Of a stretch of DNA of 64,000 bases, positions 53,737-64,000 are shown in pieces. The position numbers were made by a program, and so were the translations under genes. Every line of letters begins with the position of its first letter. Within the stretch, counting starts at the first letter, position 1. The notes beneath the pieces were generated by a model. It was not told the DNA's origin. It searched no databases and was given only the letters and a program-made list of their open reading frames with translations. Source of the DNA: Trichopria drosophilae (Eukaryota > Arthropoda > Insecta > Hymenoptera > Diapriidae); NCBI GenBank assembly GCA_030407085.1, contig CM059585.1, positions 111,093,501 to 111,157,500 of the forward strand, given 5' to 3'.

Positions 53737-54177
53737 CTAAAATTGACAAATGCAAATGTTACAGAACCGGAAAAAACGTACAGCTCACCATGCCGATACT
53801 CCGACTTTCGGAGAAGATGCCACCGTGATCTTCACCCCGGAGTCCACACACCGATTTCAGGCATTCATCGAGACTCGATCTTCATTGGCGAAACGACCTA
53901 CACACTCTTGACTCCTATTCGGTCCAAAAAGATGCTCGTTGCTCGCAAACCTCAGTTTCAGAACTCCCAAACATTGCGTTCCAGTACAATTACAAAACAT
54001 ACACTTTTTATTTTTAATCACTTCTCAATCCATGCGTGTGTCTATGCTTAGATAGTGGTTTTCCATTGACTGTCTTTCGACGCATGTGCACACACAAGCC
54101 GTTTCTCCATTTCGCGCTCTAACCAACAAATTACGGTTAAATACGGCATGCCTCTTCCACCATTCCCGGCAATTGAT
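53737..54177 (-). other. Probable start of the internal region of an LTR retrotransposon
   Basis: This lies immediately 3' (on the minus strand) of the primer-binding site. No gag or pol domain is recognised before the MITE, so the element is truncated or decayed. Confidence 0.3.
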
Positions 54178-54195
54178 TCCCGGGTTTCGGCACCA
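54178..54195 (-). other. Primer-binding site matching tRNA-Phe
   Basis: The minus strand reads TGGTGCCGAAACCCGGGA, complementary to the 3' end of eukaryotic tRNA-Phe (…UCCCGGGUUUCGGCACCA). It lies four bases inside the LTR end, where a minus-strand primer site should be. Confidence 0.7.
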
Positions 54196-54199
54196 ATTT

Positions 54200-54637
54200 T
54201 GTAAACGACTGGTGGAAGGGCTTTTAAATAAAACGCGCAATTTGATCGGCCGAAAGAAAATATAAACTATTTATTAGCGATCAACCGGTGACGATCCGAT
54301 CGCGACGCCGACTTCCTAACCCTCCCATGTTCCGGAACGTTCTCTCTCAACCCGATCGTGACTTTTCCACATCTTCCTTCGATCTTTCAAACTCTCGAAC
54401 ATTTAAATAGACTACGACGTCATATTACACATCGATATCATACTATTCGAATTACAAATAATTGTATCGAGATCGTCACCATTTCGAAGGGCCTTTTACA
54501 TAATTTACCTAACAGGCCTGCTTCATTTTGAAAGGTACCTCCATTCGGGTGTGCAATGGCGTAGGGAAAACCACCTTTGTGGGAAATAACCTACGCCGGG
54601 TACCGCAGTCGATAAAACATCGATTCTGTCCGTAACA
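54200..54637 (-). mobile_element. LTR of an LTR retrotransposon (5' LTR, minus strand)
   Basis: On the minus strand it starts TGTTACGGACAG and ends GTCGTTTACA, giving TG...CA ends with short imperfect inverted repeats; it is 438 bp and is followed by the tRNA-Phe primer site. No second LTR was found in the window. Superfamily (Ty3/gypsy or Bel/Pao) cannot be told without pol. Confidence 0.6.
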
Positions 54638-55508
54638 CTATATGTACATTTTGAAGTTCAAGCCTCAAGGACACGATTTCTTTACTTTAAGCAAGAATTC
54701 TGAAATTATTTCAGTGTGAAAAACAAGATAAAAAAATTAATTGATAGGAAATAGCCACGTTTTTTTCGAAAAATTCATGTGTAGCGCGAATGTATACTTA
54801 ATAAAATGTAATAACAGATTTTGACAATACAGTCAATTTTACGTCATGTGTGACTCCTTCGATTTTTTAAAATCCATTTACCCATAAAATACAACTGCTG
54901 AAAACTGAAAAAATATCCGTTCAGGACTTTTGGATTTTACAATATCTCGATTTTCCTTGGCCGTACAAAAACCTATAAAAATGAAATTGTTTGCGTTTAA
55001 TGACATTATTGAGTTATTGAACAAGTTTTACTGTTAAACATTTCCTTATTTATTTTATTTTATTTCTATAATTCTAGAATATATACATGCATAAATTTCT
55101 TCTCGGTTATTTTATTTTTTAAATTAATATATCTTTTAAGGCTGTTATAAAGTGGTCTGCTGGTAAGGTAGGAAATTTCACCACAAAACTAATTCTAAGC
55201 ATTATCAACAGTTTCCTAGACAATTCCAAAGATATTGATTGAGAACTGACCGAGAATTTTCGGAAACAAATTCCCTTCGAAATAAACTAAGAATAAACTA
55301 TGACAATAATGTATAATTTTTTCCATGAAATCAGTGTTTTGACAATAATATAATAACTTTAGTTATGAACATCTGTATTTATTAAAGTGTATTATATTAC
55401 ATATAGATATGTGCGTTGTTAATACTTGGAATCGTAATTAATAAATAAATAAAGCTACAAATATTTTCCCAAAAGTATCGGCACGATATTTTGAGTTTAT
55501 GAACTGGC
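54638..55508. other. AT-rich DNA, no gene recognised
   Basis: Nothing supported. Confidence 0.5.
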
Positions 55509-55725
55509 AATAATAGTCAAATTTGTATTTGTATTTGTATTTATTACTCTCATATGGGGTACAACCTGAATGAGAGGTGAGTTCCGGTTTAGAGCGGAGT
55601 CTTAGATCGCCTACTATAAACTATATTTATATGTAAATTAAATTTGAAAATATAACATTGATAAGACGCAAAACGCAGAACGGAAAAAGAAAAACAGAGA
55701 AAAAAAACGCATAATATAATGGACA

Positions 55726-56529
55726 CTAGTCTCCTAGCAAGAAGGCTCTTCTCGCGTGTGTTGCTCTAACAAATTTATGAAGGATCTTCGCGGAAAAAAG
55801 ATCGGAGCTACATATTAAGACGCAAAAAAGGTTGCTCGCGTTACAACCTGGTACCTTGGCGGCAAAATCACGCCTAATTGGCGAAAGAACCGGGCATTCC
55901 GCAAAAATATGCCGTAACGAGTCAGTTACATTCCAGTTGCACAGAGTACAAGGCGCTTGCGGATTATACATAAGCCGGGTACCGGAGACAGAGAGCGAAC
56001 GCGCGAAGACTGTTGCCAGTCTAAGTTGAGCTTTCACTCTTAGACAGTCCAGAGACAGCCGATATATTGGCAGCTGTACATTATCCGAATTAAGATATCT
56101 TGCAAGATCTTTAGCTCTGGAGGATTCTGCAAGTTTGGCAATTAAACGCGGGCCAGCGGCAGCCCAGTACTCGGGGGTAAAGCAAGAGTGAAAGGAGTTG
56201 CGAGAGCCAATTTCGGGGCTCTTCCGGAGATTCGCTAGCCAGCTCACTCAGACGGATAAGAAGAATTTTGGGCAGCCTGGAGTCGGGCTGTCTGAGGGTC
56301 TTTATTATCCATTTTATCGACCGGTTCAGTATTTCTACCGCGATCGGAGGGATACCTAGTTCTAAACGTATCAGATAAGCCGGGGTGTTTCTCGGCAAAT
56401 GGAAAAGTCTTTTAAAAAAATCAATTTGCACCGACTCCAGCCTGTCCAAGTATCGGAGTGCCCAAAACGGGGCCGCATACAATAATACCGAAATAACCAT
56501 CGCTTTATATAGCTTCCAGTAAGCGTCCC
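55726..56529 (-). pseudogene. LINE copy B ORF2, C-terminal part, frameshifted
   Basis: After the frameshift at about 56528 (four extra bases, TATA-like, relative to copy A) the thumb region DAYWKLYKAMVISVLLYAAP and FWALRYLDRLESVQIDFFKR continues. A second shift with loss of about 20 codons occurs near 56175, and 13 residues are missing near 56060. The tail has CTLCNWNVTDSLRHIFAEC, a C-x2-C-x9-H-x4-C finger, and ends ARRAFLLGD-stop. Confidence 0.85.
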
Positions 56530-57016
56530 TATATAGCATCCATTTTCGCTGAGTTTATTATTGCTAGGGTCGCAGCTGATGCCACCCGAGTTCGGGAAAC
56601 GGCATCCTCAGTAGGCTGAAGGCCTGACGCTGAGGAGGAGAAGACTATACCCAGGAACCTATAGGAGCTTGTGACCTCGATTGGAGTATTATTGAATACA
56701 AAGTTTCTCGAAAACTTATCCAGAGGGCCGGCCCTTCTAAAACAAACAACCTTAGTTTTCTCGGCGTTTACAGTGAGCTTGTTAATCTCACAGTAATCAG
56801 CTAGAATCCCAAGCTTAAGGCGAAGATCTGAGGGAGAAAAAGCCAGAATGGTGAGGTCATCAGCATAGAGGAGCATTAGCAGATCCGTAGATCTGGTAAT
56901 GTCCACCCCGCGAGCGTTATTACTGCGGAAAAATGAAATTATATCCGAAAGGTATAAAATAAATAGTAACGGGCTCAGAATTTCGCCTTGCAGAACTCCC
57001 ACTGTTACCCTAAAAC
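56530..57016 (-). pseudogene. LINE copy B ORF2, reverse transcriptase catalytic part
   Basis: The frame reads VGVLQGEILSPLLFILYLSD, LLMLLYADDLTILAFSP (catalytic Y-A-D-D) and LTVNAEKTKVVCFRRAG. It joins in frame to the upstream part once the 558-bp insertion and one copy of its target duplication are ignored. The frame breaks at NSAKMDA near 56530. Confidence 0.9.
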
Positions 57017-57574
57017 CCCCGCAGGGGACTTGTGGAAGAGAGCGGAGCGGGTTATCTCCGTCCACAATTTTATTGTGGAAGAGTGAGGGGTCGAAGTGCC
57101 CGAGCTCGAAGAGGAGCAATGCTTTTGAAAGATCCGCTTCTCTTAGCAAGTTTTGAGAATTAACGACCTCACGGACCCGATCGTTCGGCTGGTCTGTGCC
57201 GACGAATGCCTGATCGTGAAACGACTCGAGAGACCCACCGTACTGGGGAGCTAGGGTGCGGTGTCAAGCCCCTGCCGGCGGGTTCCACACGGGGGAGCGC
57301 TACTGCGTGCCGTGTCCGTGCAGGCAGTAACCGCAGAGAGGGTTGGCCTCTAGCGGGCCGTGGCAACGTTAGAAAGGTTCTCTGAACCAACAGAAGCATC
57401 AAGGCAGGCAGCTTGTTGCTAATAAATGTGGTAGCTGACTTGTTGTATATCTTTTTTAAGTGTGCACAACCAGCGGTGCTGGCGCATCACTAAAATTTGG
57501 CCCCATTCCCCCATGGGGGGGGGGTGTTTTAAACCCGAACGGGAGGCAAGACACCTTAAATAACTGCACTCAGG
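57017..57574. mobile_element. 558-bp unidentified insertion in LINE ORF2
   Basis: TGTTACCCTAAAAC is present on both sides (57003-57016 and 57575-57588), a 12-14-bp target duplication. It is GC-rich, contains CCACAATTTTATTGTGG (57063-57079) and a C/G run near 57516, and has no evident TIRs, A-tail or protein domain. The duplication length suits a SINE or a short retroposed RNA; the source is unrecognised. Confidence 0.8.
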
Positions 57575-59638
57575 TGTTACCCTAAAACGTGACATTTCTC
57601 CGTTTACATTGTTGTGCAACACTGACGCGGAGCGGTAGAGTGCGTTAAGAACCCTGACGAATTTAGCGCTAACACCTAGTCCAAGCAGCTTTCGCCAAAG
57701 CAGTGCATGCGGGACCGAGTCGAAGGCTCTCTCAAAGTCCACGAATAGGCTGAATAGTTTCGCATTTTGGCGCCTCAAAACGACCTGCGCGGAAGCGAGG
57801 AGGCAGAAGATATTATCCTCCGTCCCCCTCCCCTCACGAAAGCCGGATTGTTCTTCCGGTAAAATGCCACGTTGCAATGCCCACTTGGACAGGCGCGTAC
57901 ATAAAATATGTGACAGAATTTTCGCCAGGGCATTAGTGATCGCAATTAGACGATAATTCGAAGGCTCACCTCGATCGCCCTTCTTGAATAACGTTTTAAT
58001 TACTGAATCAGCCCAACCTGACGGGAAGGACTCCGTTGAAAAGATTCTGTTGAAGAGCGAAAGGAGGAGAGAAAACCAATGATCGTCCAAGAGCTTAAAG
58101 ATTTCGGCGGGTATTTTGTCCGGACCAATGGCCTTTCCTACCTTCAAAACGTTCAAACTGTCCCTCAGCTCCGAGGTCGAGATAGGAGAGTCCAGCGCGG
58201 GGTCAGAAGTGCCAAAATACAATTCTGTCGGCGTTTCGTATTGGGGAAAGATTTCGCGAAAATACTCATTCCATACCTCGTCAGACACATGGTGACGTAA
58301 CGTCGGTTTCGTACGAAATTGACGAATTGCCGACCAAAAATCTGCTGAGTTATGGGCTTCTGCGAATTTGTCCGCGATAGTGGAGTCATATGCGCGTTTT
58401 TTAGCCGATAATAAGTTGGAATAGGACGAGCGACTTGCCCTAAACTCACCCGTGGCGGCCGCGCTGTACCCATCCATCCTCATTTGTCTTAGCGCTCGCG
58501 TAACAGTCTTCTTTGCGGAGAGACAAACCTTGTCGAACCACGGCTTTTTAAAAACTGTGGGCGGAATATTGTGACGAATAACGTGATCTTTCAGAAGGCC
58601 AGAAACGAACGCCGAGTCACGGATTGCCTCTATAAACTGACTGTATTGTACATCGAGTGCAACATACTCCGGAGGAACAGCGTTTTGAGACGTTTCCGAC
58701 AGGCACGATTGAAATGACGCATATACACTGTTTGCCCCGTCCGAGGGCTTTTGAAAACGAGTCACACGTCGACATATTGAGTCGTGTGCTGGAGAGTGCC
58801 CGGTAGAATTGTCCTCGGAAAGATAAAGAGAAACTGACACAGGGAGATGGTCCGAGCCGTATAGATCATCGCCGATCGAAAGGTCGTGTATATAGTGAAT
58901 ATGAGCAGTCGATACCCAGACAAGGTCAACGACACTAAAACCCCTCTGTCCAAGAAAAGTGTAGTGGGCCGGAAAGTCACTTGACGTTCGGCCATTTAGT
59001 AAGGCTAAATTGTTATTTGACATGAATTCGGACAAGAGGGATCTGCGCCGGTTGAGCGTCTCGTCGTGAGAACGCCTACGGACTCGCACAGAGGATTCAT
59101 CGAAAAGTTGACCTACATCGCTCAAAGAGTCCGAAGGACCCACTCGGCAGTTAAAATCGCCACCTAGGATGAAAATGCAGTCTGGGAACCGATCATACAG
59201 TGAGTCAAGGGTCGGTTGTAAGGAGGAGAGCAATTGATTTACATCGGAAGGCGGAGGGAAATAAAAGGAACCAACAATTAAATTAAGTGGATGCGTATTT
59301 AGTTTATAAAAAAGCCAATGAGGGGACGAGTTTAAAAAGGTGGAACTATGACAAGGGTTAATTAAAGACAGAAGACCTCCGCTACAGCGGCCAAGGCTGC
59401 TGGAGCGTAAGGCTGGAGAGCTAATCACTGAATGATCGGTAGTCAGATCCTCCATACGAATTTCAAGATCTCTCCAGGTTTCCGAAAAATTAATAATTTT
59501 AAACGCGGAATAAAAACTCTTCTTTTTAATGTTAAAAAAACCGTGCGCGTTCCAGAAGACTAATTTTAAAATATTACGAACAGTAAGCGGCTTAAAACTA
59601 ACAGGCGATACAAAATCCGAAGACGACGACGTCGACAC
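57575..59638 (-). pseudogene. LINE copy B ORF2, endonuclease and N-terminal reverse transcriptase
   Basis: The ATG at 59636-59638 lies 29 nt after the ORF1 stop. The first part of the frame is an APE-type endonuclease, which nicks target DNA: FWNAHGF (about residue 30), FSETW (about 54), FILGGDFNCRVG (about 155) and GSDHLPVSVS (near 265). The spacing between the first two motifs looks short, so a small deletion is possible. The reverse transcriptase follows, with AIGPDKIPAE, GDRGEPSNYRLIAITNALAK, EEQSGFREGRGTEDNIFCLL and FSLFVDFERAFDSVPHALLW. The original frame is cut by the insertion at 57575; reading on adds foreign residues to a stop near 57419. Confidence 0.92.
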
Positions 59639-59667
59639 GTTGACAGTAGACAGTGGACGGGGACAAG

Positions 59668-60867
59668 TTAAAAACCCGACTCCTCGGGAGCTACAGAAGG
59701 TTCAGAGTCGATGGCAGCAGTTCTAGCGAAGGAACTGAGGATCGCCTGGCCGGTAGTGGGATTCGAACGCGTCACAGAGAATGGGCGGACAGAGGAGGAA
59801 TTTCTCCCCATTGCCGGCACAGGGCAAGGGATGTTAAATTCTTGGTCCGCATCCGACCATTTCATCCAAACATTGTTTGTGGCAATGGCATCTCCCCTCA
59901 CTTTAAAGGTTGCACCACTAGCAGCAGCCGCGCGGCGAGCCACTCTTATTCTAAATGCTTTGAGACGTTCCCGGTCGGTGTAGTCCGGATTAATGAAGAT
60001 ATTCGTACCCTGGAGTGACGTTTTCTTAGTTGTCAAGATTGAGTACTTGTCATCTTCCAACATGAGCTCAACCAGGTAGGCCGGCGGATTAATCCGGATC
60101 TGTCTGGCTGCAGCCACCGAAGCCTCAAGAGGGAACTTACTGGCCAGGAATTGCGAAATTTCCTTCCTTAAGGGACCTGGACCAGGGGCGAAACCAGTAA
60201 TAATTATATTTTTCCTCTTCAATTGTTTCTCCTGCGCTTCGAGTTTGATCACGAGTGAATTGATTGTCGAATCTTGCGCCTCTATTTTGTCCTCTAATGC
60301 TCCTATTCGTGACGCCAGATCGGTGTTAATTTGATCCACCGTCGACTTTACTGCGGCTATTTGCTGAGATTGCTGTTGCAAAGCAGCAAGCAGATTTTGT
60401 TGGAGGGACTCAAGAGTTAGAGGAAGATTGGTCGAGGTCGACATTGCTATTTCCGGTGAGCTAGGGTCTGGGTTAGAATGTTGAGAAGGAGACCGTTTTC
60501 TTTGCCTAGTGGGCTGTTGCAGTGTCTGATCGTCCGCGTCGGAGAAACCGTCACGCTTTCGTTTCGCGAGACCGAAACCGAAGTTCTCCAACGTGCTGCA
60601 GCTGTTCGTGCGACGCGCTTCCCACCTAGTCGCTGTGGAGGGGCGACCCGCGAAAACAGCCGGGCGCAAGATTGTCGACGAGCGTTCCACCTCTCTATCA
60701 CTGGAAGAGACCGGCGGCGGGGCCGGTGCTTGCAAATCGTTGCGGGGCGGAGAGGGTGCTGACATGAGTTGCACGCGTCCGGGAGCTTCCGTCCTCTGGT
60801 GGTAACGTAGCAAAGCGCGGCGAATGGACAAGCACTGGCGGGCTGTCACTGGGCATGCGCGGCGCAA
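59668..60867 (-). CDS. LINE copy B ORF1 (RNA-binding, L1-ORF1p-like)
   Basis: An open frame of 399 codons. The first 140 residues are Ser/Pro/Arg-rich and probably disordered, with a basic AKRKRDGF/RQRKRSPSQ stretch. Residues about 150-220 form a coiled coil (LQQNLLAALQQQSQQIAAVK, ALEDKIEAQDSTINSLVIKL). Then KRKNIIITGFAPG starts an RRM-like domain, followed by ELMLEDDKYSILTTKK, NPDYTDRERLKAFRIRVARR and FKVRGD. That order (coiled coil, RRM, C-terminal domain) is the L1 ORF1p plan: a trimeric RNA chaperone packaging the element RNA. A later Met at about residue 35 is a possible alternative start. The frame is intact although ORF2 is not. Confidence 0.85.
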   Translation of the reverse strand: MRRACPVTARQCLSIRRALLRYHQRTEAPGRVQLMSAPSPPRNDLQAPAPPPVSSSDREVERSSTILRPAVFAGRPSTATRWEARRTNSCSTLENFGFGLAKRKRDGFSDADDQTLQQPTRQRKRSPSQHSNPDPSSPEIAMSTSTNLPLTLESLQQNLLAALQQQSQQIAAVKSTVDQINTDLASRIGALEDKIEAQDSTINSLVIKLEAQEKQLKRKNIIITGFAPGPGPLRKEISQFLASKFPLEASVAAARQIRINPPAYLVELMLEDDKYSILTTKKTSLQGTNIFINPDYTDRERLKAFRIRVARRAAAASGATFKVRGDAIATNNVWMKWSDADQEFNIPCPVPAMGRNSSSVRPFSVTRSNPTTGQAILSSFARTAAIDSEPSVAPEESGF

Positions 60868-61474
60868 AGACGGTGAGTGGCGGAGAATGTACTATGCGTG
60901 AGCGTCACGTACATGTGGTGGGCCGCACACAAGTATGGAACAAACTCACCCATATGCGCGACACAGCCAAGAAGACACGGGGCCTTGCGTATATTCGGAG
61001 TCTAATGACAGCTGCCACAATTTCGATGAGTAGTGCCAGGTTACATGTCAGCTGCCATCCAGATCCCAATGTCCTCCAGCTCCAATAGTAGTGAAAAAAA
61101 AATAAATAAAGTGTCTGACCCAGGAAAAGTCCACGTTGAAAAGAATGGCACGTCCGGAGGTTTAAATCGAAGTCGCCGGTCGGCTGATTGGGTCTTCGTG
61201 TCGAAGTTCAGGCGCGTGACGTCACCATGAGACAGTAACACGAGGATGCCTTGTAACCGTCACTACGACTAAATGCAGCTATGCGTTACCTCGTAAGAAT
61301 CCGGGATGCTGACTCGGATATTCATTAGTTCACATCGAACATCATCCGAGTCGTTCCGGATGGACGAACTAGAGAGAAAAACTCCCAAAAAGACGAGTTT
61401 TAGGTACAAAATTTCACATATAAAGCAGAGCGATATGTCACACGTCTGCTCTACTTACCGCCTTAACCGGAATA
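60868..61474 (-). promoter_or_regulatory. LINE copy B 5' untranslated region (presumed internal promoter)
   Basis: It is defined by the target duplication at 61475 and the ORF1 start. It is GC-richer than the flanks. LINEs of this kind carry an internal promoter here; no specific motif was identified. Confidence 0.5.
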
Positions 61475-61488
61475 AATAATAGTCAAAT

Positions 61489-61724
61489 ATTTATCCTGAA
61501 TTTCTATTTTTTATCTTCTACAGGCCAATCAAGGTGATTGTGTCTTATGAAAATTATGCTACACTCTTTATTATTGCACTATGACGATATGACATTATGT
61601 AGAAATTAATATTAAATTATAGTTTCCATTAAAAGGTCTTCTTTTTCTCGATAAAGAGTAATCGTTGATAGAAATAATGCAAAGCATTTATTTCAAATAT
61701 TTTCGTCGCAGCTATAGTAGTAGT
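61489..61724. other. AT-rich spacer between LINE copies B and C
   Basis: No feature recognised. Confidence 0.5.
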
Positions 61725-62837
61725 ATATTTTACTCTCTTATGGGGTACAACCTGTTGAGAGGTGAGGTGAGTTCCGGAATAGACCGAAAACTTAATTCGC
61801 AGATACAAGGATAAAAACCATAAAATAAACGCAAAACGCAGGGAATATAAAATATTAAAAAAAGATAAGAATAACACAGAGCAAAAGCGCAGTACATTTA
61901 GTAAAACTAGAACTAGTCGCCATACAAGAATTGTCTTCGCACGAGTATTGCTCTTATGAATTTACATAAGGTTTTCGCTGAGAAAAGGTCAGGTTTACAG
62001 ATCAAAGTACAAAAAATGTTATTCGGAGAACACGCGGATACATTTGCAACAAAATCACGTCTCACTGGTGCGAGTAGGGGGCATTCCGTAAAAATGTGAC
62101 ATAGAGAATCGGGGACATTCATATTACATAACGAGCATGGCGATTGGGGATTATAGATGAGATGCATACCGGCGAGAGAAAGCGAACGCGTGAAGACTGT
62201 CGCTAATCTGAGCTGAGCTCTTACTCTTAGATAAGGGAGAGGCAGACGAGGCGGATACAGCGTATACGACGAGTCGCTGAGCTGACGGTAGAGTGGTAGC
62301 TGAATATTTTCGGAGTTAAAATATCTTGCTAAATCTTTAGCTCTGCAAGAATCTGCATATTTAGCAATTAGTCGCGGACCAACGCTGGCCCAGGACTCAG
62401 CGTCAAAGCTGCCCCGCAGGACATCAACCTCCGCTTCATCCAATAGGGAGAAAAGCTGCGTGAGCCAGTTACGGGGCTCTTCTGGAGATATCACGGATAA
62501 TTCTCTTAAGCGAATAAGTAAAATCTTGGGCAGCCTTGAGTCGGGAAGTCGGAGGGTCTTAATTACCCATTTTATCGATCGATTTAGTATCTCAACCGCA
62601 ATCGGAGTGATACCGAGTTCTAATCGTATTATATAAGCCGGGGTGTTTCTTGGCAAATGGAGAAGTCTTTTGAAAAAGTCGATTTGCACCGACTCCAGCC
62701 TATCCAAGTGGCGGAGAGCCCAAAACGGAGCCGCGTATAATAGTACCGATGTAACCATAGCTTTGTACAGTTTCCAGTATGCGTCCCATGCGTCGATTTT
62801 AGCGGAATTTATTACGGCTACGGACGCGGCTGCTGCC
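61725..62837 (-). mobile_element. LINE copy C, 5'-truncated
   Basis: On the minus strand it starts abruptly inside ORF2 at about 62837 and ends after CCCCATAAGAGAGTAAAATA, the same 3' end as copies A and B but with almost no tail. A target duplication could not be recognised. Confidence 0.85.
61913..62837 (-). pseudogene. LINE copy C ORF2, C-terminal part
   Basis: An open frame of about 308 LINE-derived residues from INSAKIDAWDAYWKLYKAMV to FLYGD-stop. It covers the thumb and the C-terminal C-x2-C-x9-H-x4-C finger (CSLCNMNVPDSLCHIFTEC). The region missing or frameshifted in copy B (SLLDEAEVDVLRGSFDAESW) is intact here. The fragment has no catalytic domain. The first eight or so residues of the longer open frame come from flanking DNA. 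Confidence 0.88.
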
Positions 62838-64000
62838 TTATAATTTTTTTGTGTAAATTCCAATTTATCTCAAATTCTTTTTCTCTTCAGTAGTACAATT
62901 TTTATTTATTTATTGGTTTTTTATTTTTAATTATTGTGTTTGACAGTGTTTATAAACCAGAAGGAGTATAATAGAAAGGATTTACCAAAAAATAACTGAG
63001 GAAAAGATAATTACAAATAAATAAAATAAAATAATTTAATATTTCCTGAGAATAATTAATTTCATTGATATTATTACATAATCTGAATAGTGGTGCATTC
63101 GATACGATATTAATAATATATTGATTTTCATTTTTTTTCTACAAGTAATATCAATAACTTATCATTTTCAAGAAAATAAAACGAATAGGTTTTTTTATTT
63201 AATTAAATAATTATTCTTTATAAATTATTCTTTCAACGAATAATATGTTCGTAATTTTTCAAATGGTCGCAGTACATTTTTGTCTTAAAATCTTAAATTT
63301 ATTACTTACAACGAAAAAAAAATGTAAGTAAACAAATCGCAACAAAATTTTTAAGTCTATAAAAGTACATTTCATTACCGACAATTCCGTGTTTTATTCG
63401 TTGCTGTACGATATATAGCAACCGAGTTATGGCGATTAGAAAATTTTCAATTTTTTTAATAAAAAATTTTGAAAAATTATCACTCGTTACCAAGTTATAT
63501 GAAAAATCTAAAACAAATGAAAATATTTATTTCACCGAGATGTATCTGTAAAAAAATCCCGAACAAAATCGATGGTAAATATTAATTATTAGAAGACATA
63601 TCATTATCTAGCTAGCAACAGTTTTTTTGCCCGAAAATAGTCCACAAATTATCAATAAAAAGAAAAGTTATTTTGTATGAAATTGGGGATTTTTTTTTTG
63701 AGTCTTCCAATTTATTCTGAGGGACCATATTGGTATCATGTTTAAAAAATGTTTATTCTAACAAAATAATACATTTTCAAAAACCAAAAAATGAACTCCA
63801 GTTTTCGAGACCTACAACTTATTATGAGGCAAAATTTTATTCTAAAAAAATTGATAATGTTAAGCATTTTCAAAAAGTAAAAAATGGACTCAAGTGAAAC
63901 TCTCGCATCATTAATAAAAATAAAATTGCACATCTCTTTCAGTTCTTCCAATAATTCTGAGTACACATATATGGTTATCTAGCGAACAAAAATTGCTATT
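62838..64000. other. AT-rich DNA with a degenerate tandem repeat near the end
   Basis: No gene. Around 63590-64000 a loosely repeated segment recurs with spacing of about 115-240 bp (for example CTTCCAATTTATTCTGAG at 63704 and CTTCCAATAATTCTGAG at 63945). Confidence 0.45.

Larger units (their letters stand above)
55523..61474 (-). mobile_element. LINE copy B, full length, two ORFs, broken
   Basis: The element runs on the minus strand from 61474 to 55523. AATAATAGTCAAAT is duplicated at 55509-55522 and 61475-61488 (14 bp). Order: 5' untranslated region of about 607 nt (60868-61474), ORF1, a 29-nt gap, ORF2, a 3' untranslated region and an (AAATAC)n tail. It is 5952 bp including a 558-bp foreign insertion. 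ORF1 is open; ORF2 carries the insertion, a 4-nt insertion and deletions. Confidence 0.93.

Noticed and set aside
59653..60018. Plus-strand frames opposite LINE ORF1 and ORF2
   Set aside because: Antisense shadows of GC-richer coding DNA.
1..64000. Host metabolic or immune gene cluster
   Set aside because: No such domain was seen on either strand; all long recognisable proteins are of mobile-element type.

Overview
The window looks like a gene-poor, transposon-dense stretch of an insect (at least arthropod) nuclear genome. It is strongly AT-rich. It carries (GA)n, (CA)n and (TAA)n microsatellites, a 341-bp satellite, non-LTR retrotransposons, Tc1/mariner, piggyBac-, hAT- and Helentron-like elements, and transposon proteins of types common in insects. 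There is no bacterial operon structure, rRNA, tRNA or CRISPR array. Hymenoptera would fit, but the sequence alone does not settle the order.

Layout. 1-2.6 kb: a Ty3/gypsy reverse-transcriptase fragment split by a 1.29-kb palindromic TTAA-flanked element, then a fold-back element and a C-rich tract. 2.6-9.8 kb: mostly AT-rich DNA with a LINE gag-like fragment, a palindromic MITE, and the best candidate host gene, whose last intron-exon pair is duplicated in tandem (9.4-9.76 kb). 9.8-19.3 kb: AT-rich DNA, a miRNA-like hairpin, a 1.25-kb TA-flanked element, a decayed RNase H-bearing LINE, and several loci built from short palindromic words. 19.3-25.3 kb: 121-bp repeats in two inverted arrays around a zinc-finger remnant, plus fold-back elements. 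25.3-30.1 kb: a coding fragment split by an 8-bp-TSD MITE, then a Helentron-like element interrupted by a 3.05-kb mariner with an intact DD41D transposase. The same Helentron-like element occurs uninterrupted at 40.4-41.5 kb and gives the empty site. 30.9-33.2 kb: decayed reverse-transcriptase and CACTA-like coding sequence. 33.4-42.7 kb: MITEs, a CpG-rich block that may be a promoter or first exon, a 16-bp minisatellite and AT-rich DNA. 42.75-43.25 kb: a near-perfect array of a 16-mer (A plus 15 C). 43.9-51.25 kb: a palindrome-word locus and the 341-bp satellite, split by a 5'-truncated LINE with a 31-bp target duplication. 51.25-55.5 kb: tandem repeats, a pogo-like MITE and one LTR with a tRNA-Phe primer-binding site. 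55.5-61.5 kb: a full-length but broken copy of the same LINE family, itself carrying a 558-bp insertion. 61.7-62.8 kb: a third, 5'-truncated LINE copy. The rest is AT-rich.

Function. The only intact long coding sequence is the mariner transposase. The LINE ORF1 is also open, but its partner ORF2 is broken. Nothing resembles a host pathway. The most unusual signal is a set of loci (about 13.7, 15.8, 16.2, 17.9, 19.6, 22.9, 38.1 and 44.2 kb) made of many inverted copies of one short word. The word differs from locus to locus, the two arms of each palindrome stay matched, and several loci share CCC-nn-GTAAAAA-like ends with AT at the insertion point.
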